From CAYXRK01 sp964467615 (GTDB lineage: Bacteria > Hydrogenedentota > Hydrogenedentia > Hydrogenedentales > GCA-2746185), in assembly GCA_964467615.1 (NCBI GenBank), contig CAYXRK010000001.1:1-64000 (forward strand): 64,000 nt of DNA. The letters are read 5' to 3'. The notes beneath the pieces were generated by a model, which was given only the letters and a program-made list of their open reading frames with translations, had not been told where the DNA came from and ran no database searches. Numbering within the stretch: position 1 is the first letter of the stretch; every line of letters begins with the position of its first letter. A program made the translations under genes and the position numbers. Below are positions 42,303-52,597 of the stretch, in pieces.

Positions 42303-43885
42303 TTTTTCTTTCGTCCTATGGCGTTGAGCGCGCGGAAGATGGGCCGGTTGTTTTTGAAAGCCGCAAGGAACTGCGGGAACATTTCGTCGTAGCGGTCGCG
42401 GGCCTCGAGGCGCGGTTCGAACACGCGCCGAATCGGCACGAGCTTGTGGAATTCGTCGAAGCCGAGGAGGCCGAGCCGTTGGAATGCGAGAAGGCCCGCG
42501 CCGACGCAGGTCGTGTATTGCGGCTGCTCGAGCTGATGCACGGGCAGATCCAACACGTCGGCCATGATTTGTGACCAGTCGTCCGATTCGGCCCCGCCGC
42601 CGTAGTAGAGCACGTGGGTAAAGTCGCGCTTCGCGAACTTCTCGACGGGCCCGCGCAACCAGCGCAGGTTCATCGCGACGCCCTCGAGCACGGCGCGCGC
42701 CATATGCGCGCGGGTGGTCTGCATGCTGAGGTTGAGAAAGCCGCCGCGCATGCGGGCGTCCGCGGCGGGTGCGATCGACCCGCTCATCCACGGGAGGAAG
42801 AGCAGTCCACCGCTGCCGGGCGGAATGGGGCCGATGGCGCGGCCCAGCGCGGCGAATTGCTGTTCATTCGAGAGATGGCCGAAGTCGTCCTCCGCGAAAA
42901 TGAGGTGCTTGAGGAAATGTTCGAGCGCGCCGCCGCCGATGCCGTTTTCGGCCATGACGAAGTAGGTATTGGGCACGGGGCTGGGCATGCTCAGAATCGC
43001 GTGACGGATGTCGGTGCGTTTGAAGTCGACGTGGGTGATCATCACGCTCGTGCTGCCGACGGAAACTGCGGCGTGGTTGCCGGTGAAGGCGTAAGTCCCC
43101 ATGCCGCCGGCCTGCGTGTCGTTGAGTCCGATGATGATTTTCGTCTCCGGCGAAAGGCCGATCTCTTCGGCGACATCGGGGAGAATCTTTCCGAGAATCG
43201 TGTCGAACGGGAGAATATCTGGCAGCTTCTCCTCGTCAATCGCGGAGATTCGGATCAGGCCGGGGTGATAGCCCGTCGCGTCGAGCCGCCGGTTGTCGGT
43301 CGATAGAAACATGAGGGCGTTGCCTTGATTGGTCGCGCAGACGCCGGAGAATTTGAGCGTGAGGAAGTCCATCGGCTCGAGGAATTTGTGCGTGCGCGCG
43401 TAGATGTCCGGCAGCGCGTATTTGACCCAGCGGACGTGCGAAAGCGATTCGCCGCCGGACAATGGCGGGAGTCCGTGGACACGCAGCCAGCGCAGGGTAT
43501 GCAGGGGCGAGTTCGCGCGTTTCGGGAACCCAGCAAGTTGCTTCAGTCGCGGCACGGCCCCGCGCTGGTCCATCCAGACAATCATGTTCATCGTCGGTCC
43601 GCCGGCGGCGTCGATGGGCACGACGGAGGAGTATTGGCTGCTGCAGATCACCGCGAGCACGTCTTCGCGGCGGACGTTCGCGTAGGCGAGCGCGCCCTTG
43701 CATGCGGCCTTCGAGGCGTCCCAGACGGCGCGCGGGTCCTGCTCGACACCGTCGTGCGGAAGGAACGTCGTCTCGACGTGCGCGCGCGCGGTGGACAAGA
43801 TGCGGCCGGAGTTGGTCACGACGGCGGCCTTGGGGCCGCTCGTGCCGAGGTCAATCGCGAGGACGCATTTTTCGGTGGCGGGCAT
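42299..43885 (-). CDS. FGGY-family carbohydrate kinase
   Basis: 528-residue sugar kinase. VLAIDLGTSGPKAAVVTNSG (about 8-27) is the phosphate loop; NMIVWMDQRG (about 103-112), IIGLNDTQAGGMGTYAF and VSVGSTSVM form the active site and ATP subdomain; YYGGGAESDDW is the adenine site. It differs from the xylulokinase at 489 and does not match one named sugar specificity. It is the first gene of a two-gene unit with the IMPase-like phosphatase. Confidence 0.82.
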   Translation of the reverse strand: MPATEKCVLAIDLGTSGPKAAVVTNSGRILSTARAHVETTFLPHDGVEQDPRAVWDASKAACKGALAYANVRREDVLAVICSSQYSSVVPIDAAGGPTMNMIVWMDQRGAVPRLKQLAGFPKRANSPLHTLRWLRVHGLPPLSGGESLSHVRWVKYALPDIYARTHKFLEPMDFLTLKFSGVCATNQGNALMFLSTDNRRLDATGYHPGLIRISAIDEEKLPDILPFDTILGKILPDVAEEIGLSPETKIIIGLNDTQAGGMGTYAFTGNHAAVSVGSTSVMITHVDFKRTDIRHAILSMPSPVPNTYFVMAENGIGGGALEHFLKHLIFAEDDFGHLSNEQQFAALGRAIGPIPPGSGGLLFLPWMSGSIAPAADARMRGGFLNLSMQTTRAHMARAVLEGVAMNLRWLRGPVEKFAKRDFTHVLYYGGGAESDDWSQIMADVLDLPVHQLEQPQYTTCVGAGLLAFQRLGLLGFDEFHKLVPIRRVFEPRLEARDRYDEMFPQFLAAFKNNRPIFRALNAIGRKKK

Positions 43886-43998
43886 GAAGTAAACCGGGAG
43901 CGAACGGCGGACAGGGAACTCTAACGAGGCTACATTCGATGGGGCAACTTACGATTCAACTGAAATGAGGTACACTGCGGGCCTTCAAGCGCGGAACT

Positions 43999-45237
43999 AT
44001 GGAAACCTCAACGTACATTGACAGCAGGGCCGGGTGGTGGGTCGTGTTTGGCGCGTTCCTCGCGCAGACGATCACGGCGGGCGTCGCGTTTTTTGTGATG
44101 GCCGCGCTGCTCGGCCCAATCGTGGAGGACACGGGTTGGTCGTTGACGGAAGTGTCGTACGGCCTGACGCTGTGGGGCCTGAGCGCGGCCATATTCAGTC
44201 CGCTGTGCGGCTGGCTCATCGATCGGTTCGGGCCGCGGCGGATGATGCTGTTCGGGACGGCGGTGCTGTTCATTACGACGTATCTCATGGCGAAGGTGAC
44301 GGCGCTTTGGCAATTGTATGTGTTGCTGTGCATCTCGCCGATTGGGGGCATGTCGAACACGTACATCCCGGTGGCGACGGTGGTGTCTCAATGGTTCGAG
44401 CGGCGACGAGGGATCGCGACGGGCCTGGCGATGCTGGGCATTGGCGTGGGCGGGGCGGTCTTTCCCGTTATTGCGAATACCCTGGCGCACAACCACGGCT
44501 GGCGGACGGCGTACACCTACATCGCGTACATGACGCTGATCGCGTTCGTGCCGATCGCGCTGTTAATCCGATCGCCGAAGGGAGCATCCAGCGCAGCGGC
44601 GAACCACGCATTGGCGGCTGCAAAAGATATCCCGGATCTAACGTTGCGCGAGGCGGTATTCACGCGAAGTTTCTGGGGGCTGAGTCTGGGCGACGCGCTG
44701 ACCGGCTTGGTCTTTGCGATCTTCAATCTGCATCTGGTCTTCTACCTGACGCGCGACCTGGGCGGAGACGGACCGGCGACGCAAGTGTACAGCGTGCTTC
44801 AATTGTGTCTTGCCGGCGGCGTGTTGCTGTTTGGTCCGCTCGGCGACCGCTTCCGATTCACTCGCGTGCTTGTGCTGTGTTACTTCCTGCCGACGCTGGG
44901 GACCGCGTTGCTGCTCGCGCCCGGCGCGGGGTTCGCGCTCGGGATGGCGTTTGCACTCGTGGCCGGTTTGCCGGGCGGCGGGCGTACGGCCCTGTTTCCC
45001 ATGGCGATCGTGAACAGTTTCGGCGAAACGCACATGGCCGCGATCTATGGCCTGAGCAACACCTGCTTCATGCTCGGCAACGCGATCGGGCCATCGCTCG
45101 CCGCGCGAATCTACGACGACACGGAGAACACGCGCATTGTGTATGCGGTGTGCGCGGGGATTTTGGTGGTGTCCGCGGGGCTGGTGTCGCTGATTCGCGA
45201 TGAACGGCCCCTTCGGCGACGGAGTAAGGCCGCGTGA
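43999..45237 (+). CDS. MFS transporter
   Basis: 412-residue, 12-helix major facilitator. The signature loop between helices 2 and 3 is GWLIDRFGPRRMMLFG, and QWFERRRGIATGLAMLGIGV is typical of the monocarboxylate/oxalate-formate branch. The substrate is unknown. It is divergent from the FGGY kinase across 113 bases; its stop overlaps the next start (GTGA). Confidence 0.85.
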   Translation: METSTYIDSRAGWWVVFGAFLAQTITAGVAFFVMAALLGPIVEDTGWSLTEVSYGLTLWGLSAAIFSPLCGWLIDRFGPRRMMLFGTAVLFITTYLMAKVTALWQLYVLLCISPIGGMSNTYIPVATVVSQWFERRRGIATGLAMLGIGVGGAVFPVIANTLAHNHGWRTAYTYIAYMTLIAFVPIALLIRSPKGASSAAANHALAAAKDIPDLTLREAVFTRSFWGLSLGDALTGLVFAIFNLHLVFYLTRDLGGDGPATQVYSVLQLCLAGGVLLFGPLGDRFRFTRVLVLCYFLPTLGTALLLAPGAGFALGMAFALVAGLPGGGRTALFPMAIVNSFGETHMAAIYGLSNTCFMLGNAIGPSLAARIYDDTENTRIVYAVCAGILVVSAGLVSLIRDERPLRRRSKAA

Positions 45238-45983
45238 ACATTCTTGTCGTCGCGGACATTCACTACAGCCTCAAGCAATTCGATTGGCTTCTCGAACGCG
45301 CGGTGGGCTACGAGGCCGTCATCATCGCCGGGGACCTGCTCGACTTGCAGGGGCACGCCACGATGGATGCTCAGATTGTCGTCGCATCGAAATACCTGAA
45401 GCGGCTGACCTCGTTGACGACCGTCATCGCAAGTTCCGGAAACCACGACGGGGACGTGCAGACGCAATCGGGCGAGTACGTCGCCGAGTGGCTGAAGGAG
45501 GCCGGAGGCGGACGGCTGTACGTCGATGGACAGAGCGTGGTGTTCGGCGACACGTTGGTGACGATCTGTCCGTGGTGGGAGGGGGCGCGCGGGCGGGCAG
45601 ACGTGGAGCGCTTTCTCGAAGCGGAAGAACTACGCCGGGTGAGGCGCTGGATTTGGGTGAACCACGCGCCGCCGAACGATTCGCGCGTGAGTTGGACCGG
45701 CAAGAAGTTTTTCGGCGAGACGGAAGTGAATGCCCTCGTGCAACGGTTCAAGCCCGACGCGATCATCTCGGGGCACGTCCACAACTCGCCGTTTTTTCCC
45801 CAAGGATCGTGGTTCGATCTCGTGGGGAAGACGTGGGTGTTCAACCCGGGCCGGCAAATGGGATCGATCCCCGCCTATATAGAGTTGGATCTCGCGGCCT
45901 GGCGCGCGGGGTGGGTATCAGAGATGGACGAACAGCAGTTTAGTTTGGACGATCTCGAGGCCGTGGGCCGCTCGCTGACGTAG
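45234..45983 (+). CDS. Metallophosphoesterase
   Basis: 249-residue calcineurin-like phosphoesterase. Metal motifs: LVVADIHY (Asp-x-His), IIAGDLLD (Gly-Asp), SSGNHDG (Gly-Asn-His-Asp), VNHAPP and SGHVHNSP. It starts with GTG overlapping the MFS stop, so translation is coupled. Substrate unknown; single-domain members are often nucleotide or phosphodiester hydrolases. Confidence 0.85.
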   Translation: MNILVVADIHYSLKQFDWLLERAVGYEAVIIAGDLLDLQGHATMDAQIVVASKYLKRLTSLTTVIASSGNHDGDVQTQSGEYVAEWLKEAGGGRLYVDGQSVVFGDTLVTICPWWEGARGRADVERFLEAEELRRVRRWIWVNHAPPNDSRVSWTGKKFFGETEVNALVQRFKPDAIISGHVHNSPFFPQGSWFDLVGKTWVFNPGRQMGSIPAYIELDLAAWRAGWVSEMDEQQFSLDDLEAVGRSLT

Positions 45984-46194
45984 CAACTCGAGCTCGCTCA
46001 GTTCGCGCCTTGATCGATCCAATCAGCTCGCCACGACGAGCGCGCGAATCGGAGGAGCGAGTGCCTGGTTTGCTCTTGGCGGCGGGTGAAAGAACAACGT
46101 TGCGCCGCGTCTGAGCAATTTGTAGTATGCGTTGCTTTCTTCGGGGATTCTGCTTTACAGATATGAACGCTTGCTGGATATTCCTACCACCATC

Positions 46195-48555
46195 ATGACA
46201 GAACTATCCGCATGGGACCGCATGGCGCGGCGCTACGCCCAGTGGGTAATCCGCTGGCGCTGGGCGGCGATTGGCGTTTCCGTGCTGCTTTTTCTTGGGG
46301 CGGCAGCGGGGCTGCGAAATGGTCTGGCGATTAGCGATAACTATCGGATTTTTTTCGATCAGGACAATCCGCACCTAAAAGCGCTCGACCAACTCGATGC
46401 GACGTACGCAAAGGAAGAGGTCATCCTCTTTGTGCTTGCGCCGAAGGACGGAAACGTCTTCACGCGCGGCACGCTCGGGGCAATCGAGGAGCTGACCAAG
46501 GCGGCGTGGCAGATCGCGTATTGCCAGCGCGTCAATTCGATCACGAACTTCCAACACACCCGCGCCGAAGGCGATGACATTATCGTCGAAGACCTCGTCG
46601 AGGGCGCAGCGGATTTATCAGACGAAAACTTGGCGCGTGTGCGCGAGACTGCCGTCAACGAACCCCTGCTGCAATCCCGGTTGATTTCGGCGAAGGGCCA
46701 CGTTACCGCCGTCGCCGCAACACTCGTGTTACCCGGTTTGAAAGGCGGCGAACGCGCCGCGCCGATCGGGGACGCGCGGACCATCGTGTCGGAGTTCGAG
46801 AAAAATCATCCCGATATCCGGGTGGTCATAACCGGCGGGGCGGTGTTGTCGCAGATGTTCTCCGACTACACCAACAAGGACATGGCGACGCTTACGCCGC
46901 TGATGTACCTCGTTATATTCGTCCTGCTTGGCGTCTCTTTTCGAAGCATTTCAGCGACGGTCGGCGCGTCGCTCGTCGTCATCATGTCGGTCGCCTCCGG
47001 GATGGGCCTGACGGCGTGGTGCGGTCTGAATTTTTCGGCGGTGGCGTCGGCCATGCCGACCGTGGTGATGACGCTGGCGGTGGCGGACTCGGTGCATGTA
47101 ATCGCCACAATGCTCGCCTTCATGCGCGAGGGCAAGGCCAAGCGCGAGGCGCTCGCCGAGGCCCTGACTGTGAACGTGGGGCCGATGATCGTGACATTTG
47201 CGACGACGTTGATGGGCTTCCTAAGCATGAATTTCAGCACCGTGCCGCCGCTGCGCGATTTCGGAAACATGACCGCGATGGGCCTGACCGCGGCGTTTAT
47301 CTATTCGCTCCTTTTCTTGCCTGGGTTTATCGCCGTCGCGCCGCTGCGCGCGCGGCAACGGCCCGCCAATAGCGCGTCCGCTGTGAAGTCGACGGGGGAT
47401 TGGGTCATTCGCCATCGGCGGCTGATGCTCTGGGGCCCGCTCGCCGTGTTGATCGTGCTCGGGGCGGGCATTCCGCTGAACGAATTCAAGAACAATTGGG
47501 TGCGATGGTTCAAGGAATCAACGCCGTTCCGGCAGGACCTTACATTTGTCACGCAGAACCTATCAGGCATCAACGCGCTCGAGTTTTCGGTCCCCGCCAA
47601 CGGGCCTTCGGGGATCAGCGATCCGGAGTACCTCAAGGCGCTGGACGAATTCGCAGCGTGGTATCGCGCGCAGCCGCATGTGGACCACGTGAGCACGATC
47701 ACGGACGTGTTCCGGCGTCTGAATATGAACATGCACGGAGACGACCCGAAGTCGTACACCATTCCCGAGGGCCGCGAACTCGCCGCGCAATATCTCCTGT
47801 TATACGAAATGTCGTTGCCGTTCGGCATGGACCTGAACAATCAAGTCAACGTGGACAAAAGCGCGACGCGGGTGCAGGTCATCACCGAAGACGTGGATTC
47901 GGACGTGATGAATGCCATGGCGCGCGCGGGCGAGGCCTGGCTGCGCGACAATGCCCCGGCATACATGCAAAGCCACGCCACCGGGAACGGCGTGATGTTT
48001 GCAAGCATCGCCACCGATACCATGAAAAGCATGGCGTACAGCACCCCCGCCGCCCTGGCGTTCGTGTCGCTTACGCTAATCGTCCTCTTCCGCAGCGTGC
48101 GGTACGGACTGCTCAGCTTGCTGCCGAACGTTGCGCCGATCCTGTGCGCGTTCGGCGTGTGGGGCTATTTGGTCGGCGAGATCAATTTCGGGCTTGCGTG
48201 CGTCGCCGCGCAAACGATGGGTATCCTCGTCGACGATACAATCCATTTTATGAGCAAGTACATCCGCGGGCGGCGGCTCTACGGTTACGACGCCGAAGAG
48301 GCCGTGCGCTATGCGTACAATTCCGTCGGCCAAGCCGTCTGGGTGACGACATGGGTGCTGGTGATTGGATTCCTCGTCCTGTCGTTGTCGTCGTTTCGGT
48401 TCAATTCATACATGGGGCAACTCGGCGCGATAACAATCGTGCTGGCGCTCGCGGGCGATGCGTTCTTGTTGCCCGCAATACTCTTAACGTTCGATCGCGG
48501 ACGAGGTCAAACATCTGCTAAGAACGCGGCGGAAGTTTCGAGGGACCTCGCATGA
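46195..48555 (+). CDS. MMPL/RND-superfamily exporter
   Basis: 786-residue protein with two repeats, each made of one helix, a large periplasmic loop and five helices (first helix about WAAIGVSVLLFLGAAAG; second-half entry LMLWGPLAVLIVLGAGIP). VADSVHVIATM and VDDTIHFMSKY are the paired charged segments of the RND-type proton relay. Members export lipids or hopanoids. ATG 46195 is taken as start; the ORF is open to 46132. It is followed by a LolA-like protein, the usual partner. Confidence 0.85.
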   Translation: MTELSAWDRMARRYAQWVIRWRWAAIGVSVLLFLGAAAGLRNGLAISDNYRIFFDQDNPHLKALDQLDATYAKEEVILFVLAPKDGNVFTRGTLGAIEELTKAAWQIAYCQRVNSITNFQHTRAEGDDIIVEDLVEGAADLSDENLARVRETAVNEPLLQSRLISAKGHVTAVAATLVLPGLKGGERAAPIGDARTIVSEFEKNHPDIRVVITGGAVLSQMFSDYTNKDMATLTPLMYLVIFVLLGVSFRSISATVGASLVVIMSVASGMGLTAWCGLNFSAVASAMPTVVMTLAVADSVHVIATMLAFMREGKAKREALAEALTVNVGPMIVTFATTLMGFLSMNFSTVPPLRDFGNMTAMGLTAAFIYSLLFLPGFIAVAPLRARQRPANSASAVKSTGDWVIRHRRLMLWGPLAVLIVLGAGIPLNEFKNNWVRWFKESTPFRQDLTFVTQNLSGINALEFSVPANGPSGISDPEYLKALDEFAAWYRAQPHVDHVSTITDVFRRLNMNMHGDDPKSYTIPEGRELAAQYLLLYEMSLPFGMDLNNQVNVDKSATRVQVITEDVDSDVMNAMARAGEAWLRDNAPAYMQSHATGNGVMFASIATDTMKSMAYSTPAALAFVSLTLIVLFRSVRYGLLSLLPNVAPILCAFGVWGYLVGEINFGLACVAAQTMGILVDDTIHFMSKYIRGRRLYGYDAEEAVRYAYNSVGQAVWVTTWVLVIGFLVLSLSSFRFNSYMGQLGAITIVLALAGDAFLLPAILLTFDRGRGQTSAKNAAEVSRDLA

Positions 48556-48988
48556 AAGCGGAGGCGAGAGCATACGTTGAGATTACTGCCTTCGCAGGAA
48601 TGACAGGGTGGGGGCCTCGGTTTGAATATCGAGTCGCCCACTATTCACCGAACGCGTGTGGGGCAGCCGCCCCCGACTGCCAGCCTCAGTCGCGGACCCA
48701 GATTTCATGACAACTGCTTCGAAAATGACCGCACCGCACGACCCATCTTCCCTGCGCCCGCTATTTCCCTTCACACCCTTCGCACGTTCGCACCCAACGT
48801 CGCGCCGCTCCAAAAATCGCGCCCCACACCCAACGAACCAATCACGCACGTGCTGCTCCGAAAATAGCGCGCCACTTACCCAATTCGTGCCTTTTACGAC
48901 TCGTCATCGTCATCGGACGCGCACGCTCAATTTTCATCCTTTCCGGGTGAAAGCCTGCTTTCATGACAATTCCTAAGGAAGCAACGCA
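48556..48988. other. 433-bp intergenic region
   Basis: No gene is supported. Near 48589 TGCCTTCGCAGGAATGACAG resembles a widespread intergenic repeat half-site with a CCT-TCG-CAGG fold. An ATGA-coupled frame at 48552 (52 codons) runs through this repeat and is probably not a gene. Confidence 0.4.
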
Positions 48989-49774
48989 ATGACTCGACAT
49001 TCCGTTCACTGGATCGCAGTCGCCACGGTGCTATGCGCGTGCGCGGTGGGCCAGACGCCCGAGGAAAAGGGCCTATCCATCGCCCAGGAAGCCGATCAAC
49101 GCGACACCGGCTGGGCCGACTTCACCGCCGAGATGAAGATGACGCTGATGAACAAGGCCGGTGACGCGAGCGCACGTAGCATCCGCATCCGTGTGCTCGA
49201 ACAGAGCAGCGACGGCGACAAGGGCCTCACCATTTTCGACGAGCCGAAGGACGTTCAAGGCACGGCGTTCCTATCGTTCAGCCACCGCGAAGGCGACGAC
49301 GATCAATGGCTATACCTTCCGGCGCTCGAGCGCGTGAAGCGAATCGCGTCGAGCAACCAGAGCGGCCCCTTCATGGGCAGCGAGTTCGCGTACGAAGACA
49401 TGACCTCGCAGGAGGTCCCGAAATTTACCTACAAATATTTGCGCGACGAAGCGCTGGACGGCCAACCTTGCTTCGTGATCGAGCGCTATCCCAAACACCC
49501 CAAGTCGGGCTATACGCGGCAGATCGCGTGGATCGACCAGGAGCACTATCGTTTCCAAAAGATCGAGTATTACGACCGGAAGAACGAACTTCTCAAGACC
49601 TATCGCGCCTCCGACTGGGAACAGTTCCTCGGCAAATACTGGCGCTCCAAACGCATGACAATCGAAAACGTGCAGACGGGGAAATCGACCGTGCTCGAAT
49701 GGACCAACTTCGCTTTCGGCGCGGGCCTGACCGACCGGGACTTCGACCAGAATAGTCTTGCGCGAGCTAGATAG
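48989..49774 (+). CDS. LolA-like outer-membrane lipoprotein-sorting protein
   Basis: 261-residue exported protein. It has a signal peptide (MTRHSVHWIAVATVLCACAV) and the LolA-type beta fold of the group paired with MMPL exporters: GWADFTAEMKMTLMN, DVQGTAFLSFSHREGDDDQW, LYLPALERVKRIASSN, GPFMGSEFAYEDM. It probably accepts the lipid or lipoprotein moved by the exporter upstream. Confidence 0.85.
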   Translation: MTRHSVHWIAVATVLCACAVGQTPEEKGLSIAQEADQRDTGWADFTAEMKMTLMNKAGDASARSIRIRVLEQSSDGDKGLTIFDEPKDVQGTAFLSFSHREGDDDQWLYLPALERVKRIASSNQSGPFMGSEFAYEDMTSQEVPKFTYKYLRDEALDGQPCFVIERYPKHPKSGYTRQIAWIDQEHYRFQKIEYYDRKNELLKTYRASDWEQFLGKYWRSKRMTIENVQTGKSTVLEWTNFAFGAGLTDRDFDQNSLARAR

Positions 49775-49806
49775 GGACGTTCAAGGTTCAAAGTAGGCGG
49801 GGCCGT

Positions 49807-49891
49807 CCGTTCGTGGTGTGCCACGCAAACCGTTCGTGGTGAGCTTGTCGAACCATGAACGGACGACCCCGGCCCTTCGACAAGCGCAGGG
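49807..49891. repeat. TTCGACAAGC-type palindromic intergenic repeat
   Basis: CCGTTCGTGGTG is repeated directly at 49807 and 49830. GCTTGTCGAA (49843-49852) and TTCGACAAGC (49876-49885) are a perfect 10-bp inverted repeat. This matches a palindromic repeat class found between genes in many bacteria. A TAGTAGATAGTAGATAG tract follows at about 49900. Confidence 0.6.
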
Positions 49892-49953
49892 CGAACAGGA
49901 TAGTAGATAGTAGATAGAGGATAATTGGCGGAAACGGCGGGAAGGTAGATGTG

Positions 49954-51117
49954 ATGCCAAGTTTCACGGCATACAACGCGATCTTTTTCGTGTTTCTCGG
50001 GGGGGCGTGTGCATGCGCGGCGGCGCTGCACGTTTACACCGACCCGTTTGGGCAGTATGAGGGACTCGCGCCCTCGCGGTTCGGACCGTACAAGGCGCAG
50101 TTGGGATCGCGCCGGGGGAAATCCGAAATTCCGCTGCGCAACGCGTGTTCGACGCTCGTGCTGGGTACGTCACGGGCGGAAATGGGGATCGATCCGGAGT
50201 CGCCCGTGTTCGAGACTGGGACGGCGTGCAACATGGGGCTGGCCGGCGCGAACATGGAAGAAATACTGGCCGCGTATCGCTACACCCTGAAGCATTCGAA
50301 CGTTGAGCGGGTCATATTCCTTGCTGACTTTTTGGCGTTCAACACGCTCATCGAAGCGCCATCGGATTTCGAGAAATCGCGGTTGGCGAGCGATCGGCCG
50401 GAACTCGAGTACCGGCTGGACGTGGCGTTTCGCATCGGCGCGGCGCAGAACGTTTTGCGAATGTACTACCGCGACCGGAAACATTACTACACGCCGCTTG
50501 GGCACAAGAGCGCGCTTTCCGACGGAGAGATGAAACCGACGCGGCGGCTTTTCAGGCACAACGTGCTTAAAGCGTTCGGCCTCGTGCGGTACACGGACGA
50601 GGGCTTCGACTTGTACCGGGAACTGGTCCGCGACTGCGCGGCGCGGGGCATCGATCTCGTCGTGGCGGTTTCGCCGGTGCATGCGCTCGAATTGGAGGCG
50701 ATGCACGTGGCGCGGGCATGGGACTTTTTCGAGCAGTGGAAGCGCGAGTTGACGCTGATCACGGACGAGGAATCGAAGGGCGCGGCGCCGGTCTGGGACT
50801 TTTCGGGATACACGCCGTACACGACGGAGCCGGTACCGTTCGACGACAAAATCGTGGACGGCATGAAGTGGCACTGGGAGTCGTCGCACTTCAAGCGCGC
50901 GCTGGGGGACATCGTGCTCGGGCAGCTTCTGGGCGAGGACGCGCCGAACACGCAAGTCGGCGAGCGAATGACCACGGCCACGATAGAACGTCACTTGCAA
51001 AAGATTCGGAGCGACCGTGCGGCCTGGGTGAACGCGAACCGGGCAGAGGTGCAGTGGGTGCGGTCGGTCGCGCAAGAGGTCATCCGCGAGCAGCGAGAAC
51101 AAGACGCGCCGCTGTAA
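49954..51117 (+). CDS. Membrane-anchored SGNH-like protein, unknown function
   Basis: 387-residue protein with an N-terminal membrane anchor (NAIFFVFLGGACACAAAL). The motif STLVLGTSRAEMGIDPESP, then CNMGLAGANMEEILAAY resembles the Gly-Ser/Thr-x block of SGNH-like (AlgX/DltD-like) extracytoplasmic proteins in exopolysaccharide pathways; the usual catalytic Ser position reads GTSR. DLVVAVSPVHALEL follows. The enzymatic role is unproven. GTG 49951 is an alternative start one codon upstream; GGAAGGTAG precedes. Confidence 0.5.
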   Translation: MPSFTAYNAIFFVFLGGACACAAALHVYTDPFGQYEGLAPSRFGPYKAQLGSRRGKSEIPLRNACSTLVLGTSRAEMGIDPESPVFETGTACNMGLAGANMEEILAAYRYTLKHSNVERVIFLADFLAFNTLIEAPSDFEKSRLASDRPELEYRLDVAFRIGAAQNVLRMYYRDRKHYYTPLGHKSALSDGEMKPTRRLFRHNVLKAFGLVRYTDEGFDLYRELVRDCAARGIDLVVAVSPVHALELEAMHVARAWDFFEQWKRELTLITDEESKGAAPVWDFSGYTPYTTEPVPFDDKIVDGMKWHWESSHFKRALGDIVLGQLLGEDAPNTQVGERMTTATIERHLQKIRSDRAAWVNANRAEVQWVRSVAQEVIREQREQDAPL

Positions 51118-51137
51118 CGCCCTCGTTATAATGGGGC

Positions 51138-51785
51138 ATGGCCGATCTCGACCTGCAACTGACGCGCGAGTTCTTCGAATTGCATGGGTTTACCACGTAC
51201 ACCCATTGGAAGCAGACGCAACCGCGCTCGAAGCGCGGTGACAGCGGCGTGCAGTTATTCATCGAAAACATCCACCCTGGGGGCGAGGCGCCGGAAGGAT
51301 TGGTGCTGAATGCGGGGGAGCTGGCGGGGATTCACAGGGCGGTCGCGGAGATTCGCGCGTGGCACACGGACCGTTTCTACGCGGCCACGGTGGAATCCAA
51401 CCCGATTGTGGCGCACTTCGCGCAGCCCCATTCGCTGGTCGCGGCGCGAGATCACTTCGGAACCGACGATTTCCGCACGATTTTAATCATCAGCGAACTC
51501 GCCGCGAGTCCCCAACGGCGCGCCGAGGCGATTGACGCGTTCCGCGCGACGGGCCTCAAGCACGTCATCGAGTTCCCGACGGTCCTCCGAGGCATCACGG
51601 ACAAGATTTCCGTGAGCGGTCCGGTCGCCCCAACGGCCACGCTACAAATCATGCAGATACTGAAACGGTACCGATTGTTTCGCGACCAGCAGATGGAATT
51701 CTTGTTCCCGTTCGACGCGCCGCCACCCGTCTCGCAACCACGCGTCGACACGATGGCAACATCGGACGACGGCGAAGACGACTAG
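51138..51785 (+). CDS. Hypothetical protein, 215 aa
   Basis: No family recognised. It is cytoplasmic in character, mixed alpha/beta, with a central [20 protein letters not shown] and a C-terminal [19 protein letters not shown]. It starts 20 bases after the SGNH-like gene and ends 2 bases before thiD, so it is cotranscribed with thiD. Confidence 0.6.
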   Translation: MADLDLQLTREFFELHGFTTYTHWKQTQPRSKRGDSGVQLFIENIHPGGEAPEGLVLNAGELAGIHRAVAEIRAWHTDRFYAATVESNPIVAHFAQPHSLVAARDHFGTDDFRTILIISELAASPQRRAEAIDAFRATGLKHVIEFPTVLRGITDKISVSGPVAPTATLQIMQILKRYRLFRDQQMEFLFPFDAPPPVSQPRVDTMATSDDGEDD

Positions 51786-51787
51786 AG

Positions 51788-52597
51788 ATGGCGGACGGGA
51801 CAACGCCGCGCTGCTTGACCATCGCGGGAAGCGACAGTGGCGGCGGGGCGGGCATCCAGGCGGACCTAAAGACGTTTGCGGCGCTGGGCGTGTACGGGAT
51901 GTCGGCGGTGACGGCGGTGACGGCGCAGAATAGCGTGGGCGTCACTGCAGTTCACAACATTTCGCCAGAAGTTATTGGGAAGCAGATCGATGCGGTATTG
52001 GGAGACATCGGCGCTGACGCTGTGAAGAGCGGGATGATCCCAACTTCAGAGGCGATCGAGGCGGTCGCAAGCGCGCTCGAGCGGCACAACGTGCGCAACT
52101 ATGTGCTCGATCCAGTGATGATTGCGGAGAGCGGGCATAGGCTAATCGAAGCCGATGCGATCGAAACGTTAAAGCGACGGTTGATTCCGCTGTCGTTGGT
52201 CGTGACGCCGAACGTACCCGAGGCGGAGGCACTGACGGGAATTCAGGTTCGCAACGTGCAAGAACTGAAAGCGGCAGGGGAGTCGATACACGCGATGGGC
52301 GCCAGATATGTATTGATGAAAGGCGGGCATATGCCGGACGCTGAAGCGACAGACTATTTGTTTGACGGTAACGTGTGGATGGAGTTCGCTGGCGAGCGAC
52401 TCGTGACGAAGAGCACTCATGGAACGGGTTGCACATATGCCGCAGCGATAGCGGCACATTTCGCGAAGGGCAAACACATACAGACCGCGGTCGCGGATTC
52501 GAAACGCTACCTAACCGAGTGCATGCGGCGCGGGTTCACGTTCGGAAAAGGCGCGGGGCAATTGAATCACGCGTGGCCGGTGCAGGGATCGCGCTAG
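51788..52597 (+). CDS. thiD: Hydroxymethylpyrimidine/phosphomethylpyrimidine kinase
   Basis: 269-residue ribokinase-fold enzyme making HMP-pyrophosphate for thiamine. Marks: [20 protein letters not shown] at the N-terminus, [52 protein letters not shown] and the C-terminal [15 protein letters not shown] with the catalytic Asp position occupied by Cys, as in most ThiD. No thiamine riboswitch is visible upstream, and no other thi gene is near. Confidence 0.93.
   Translation: MADGTTPRCLTIAGSDSGGGAGIQADLKTFAALGVYGMSAVTAVTAQNSVGVTAVHNISPEVIGKQIDAVLGDIGADAVKSGMIPTSEAIEAVASALERHNVRNYVLDPVMIAESGHRLIEADAIETLKRRLIPLSLVVTPNVPEAEALTGIQVRNVQELKAAGESIHAMGARYVLMKGGHMPDAEATDYLFDGNVWMEFAGERLVTKSTHGTGCTYAAAIAAHFAKGKHIQTAVADSKRYLTECMRRGFTFGKGAGQLNHAWPVQGSR

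Noticed and set aside
48552..48710. 52-codon ORF coupled by ATGA to the MMPL gene
   Set aside because: It runs through an intergenic repeat-like sequence and has no recognisable feature.
51127..51132. TATAAT 5 bases before the ATG at 51138 as a promoter of a leaderless mRNA
   Set aside because: No -35 element at the proper distance, and the gene is 20 bases behind an upstream gene on the same strand.
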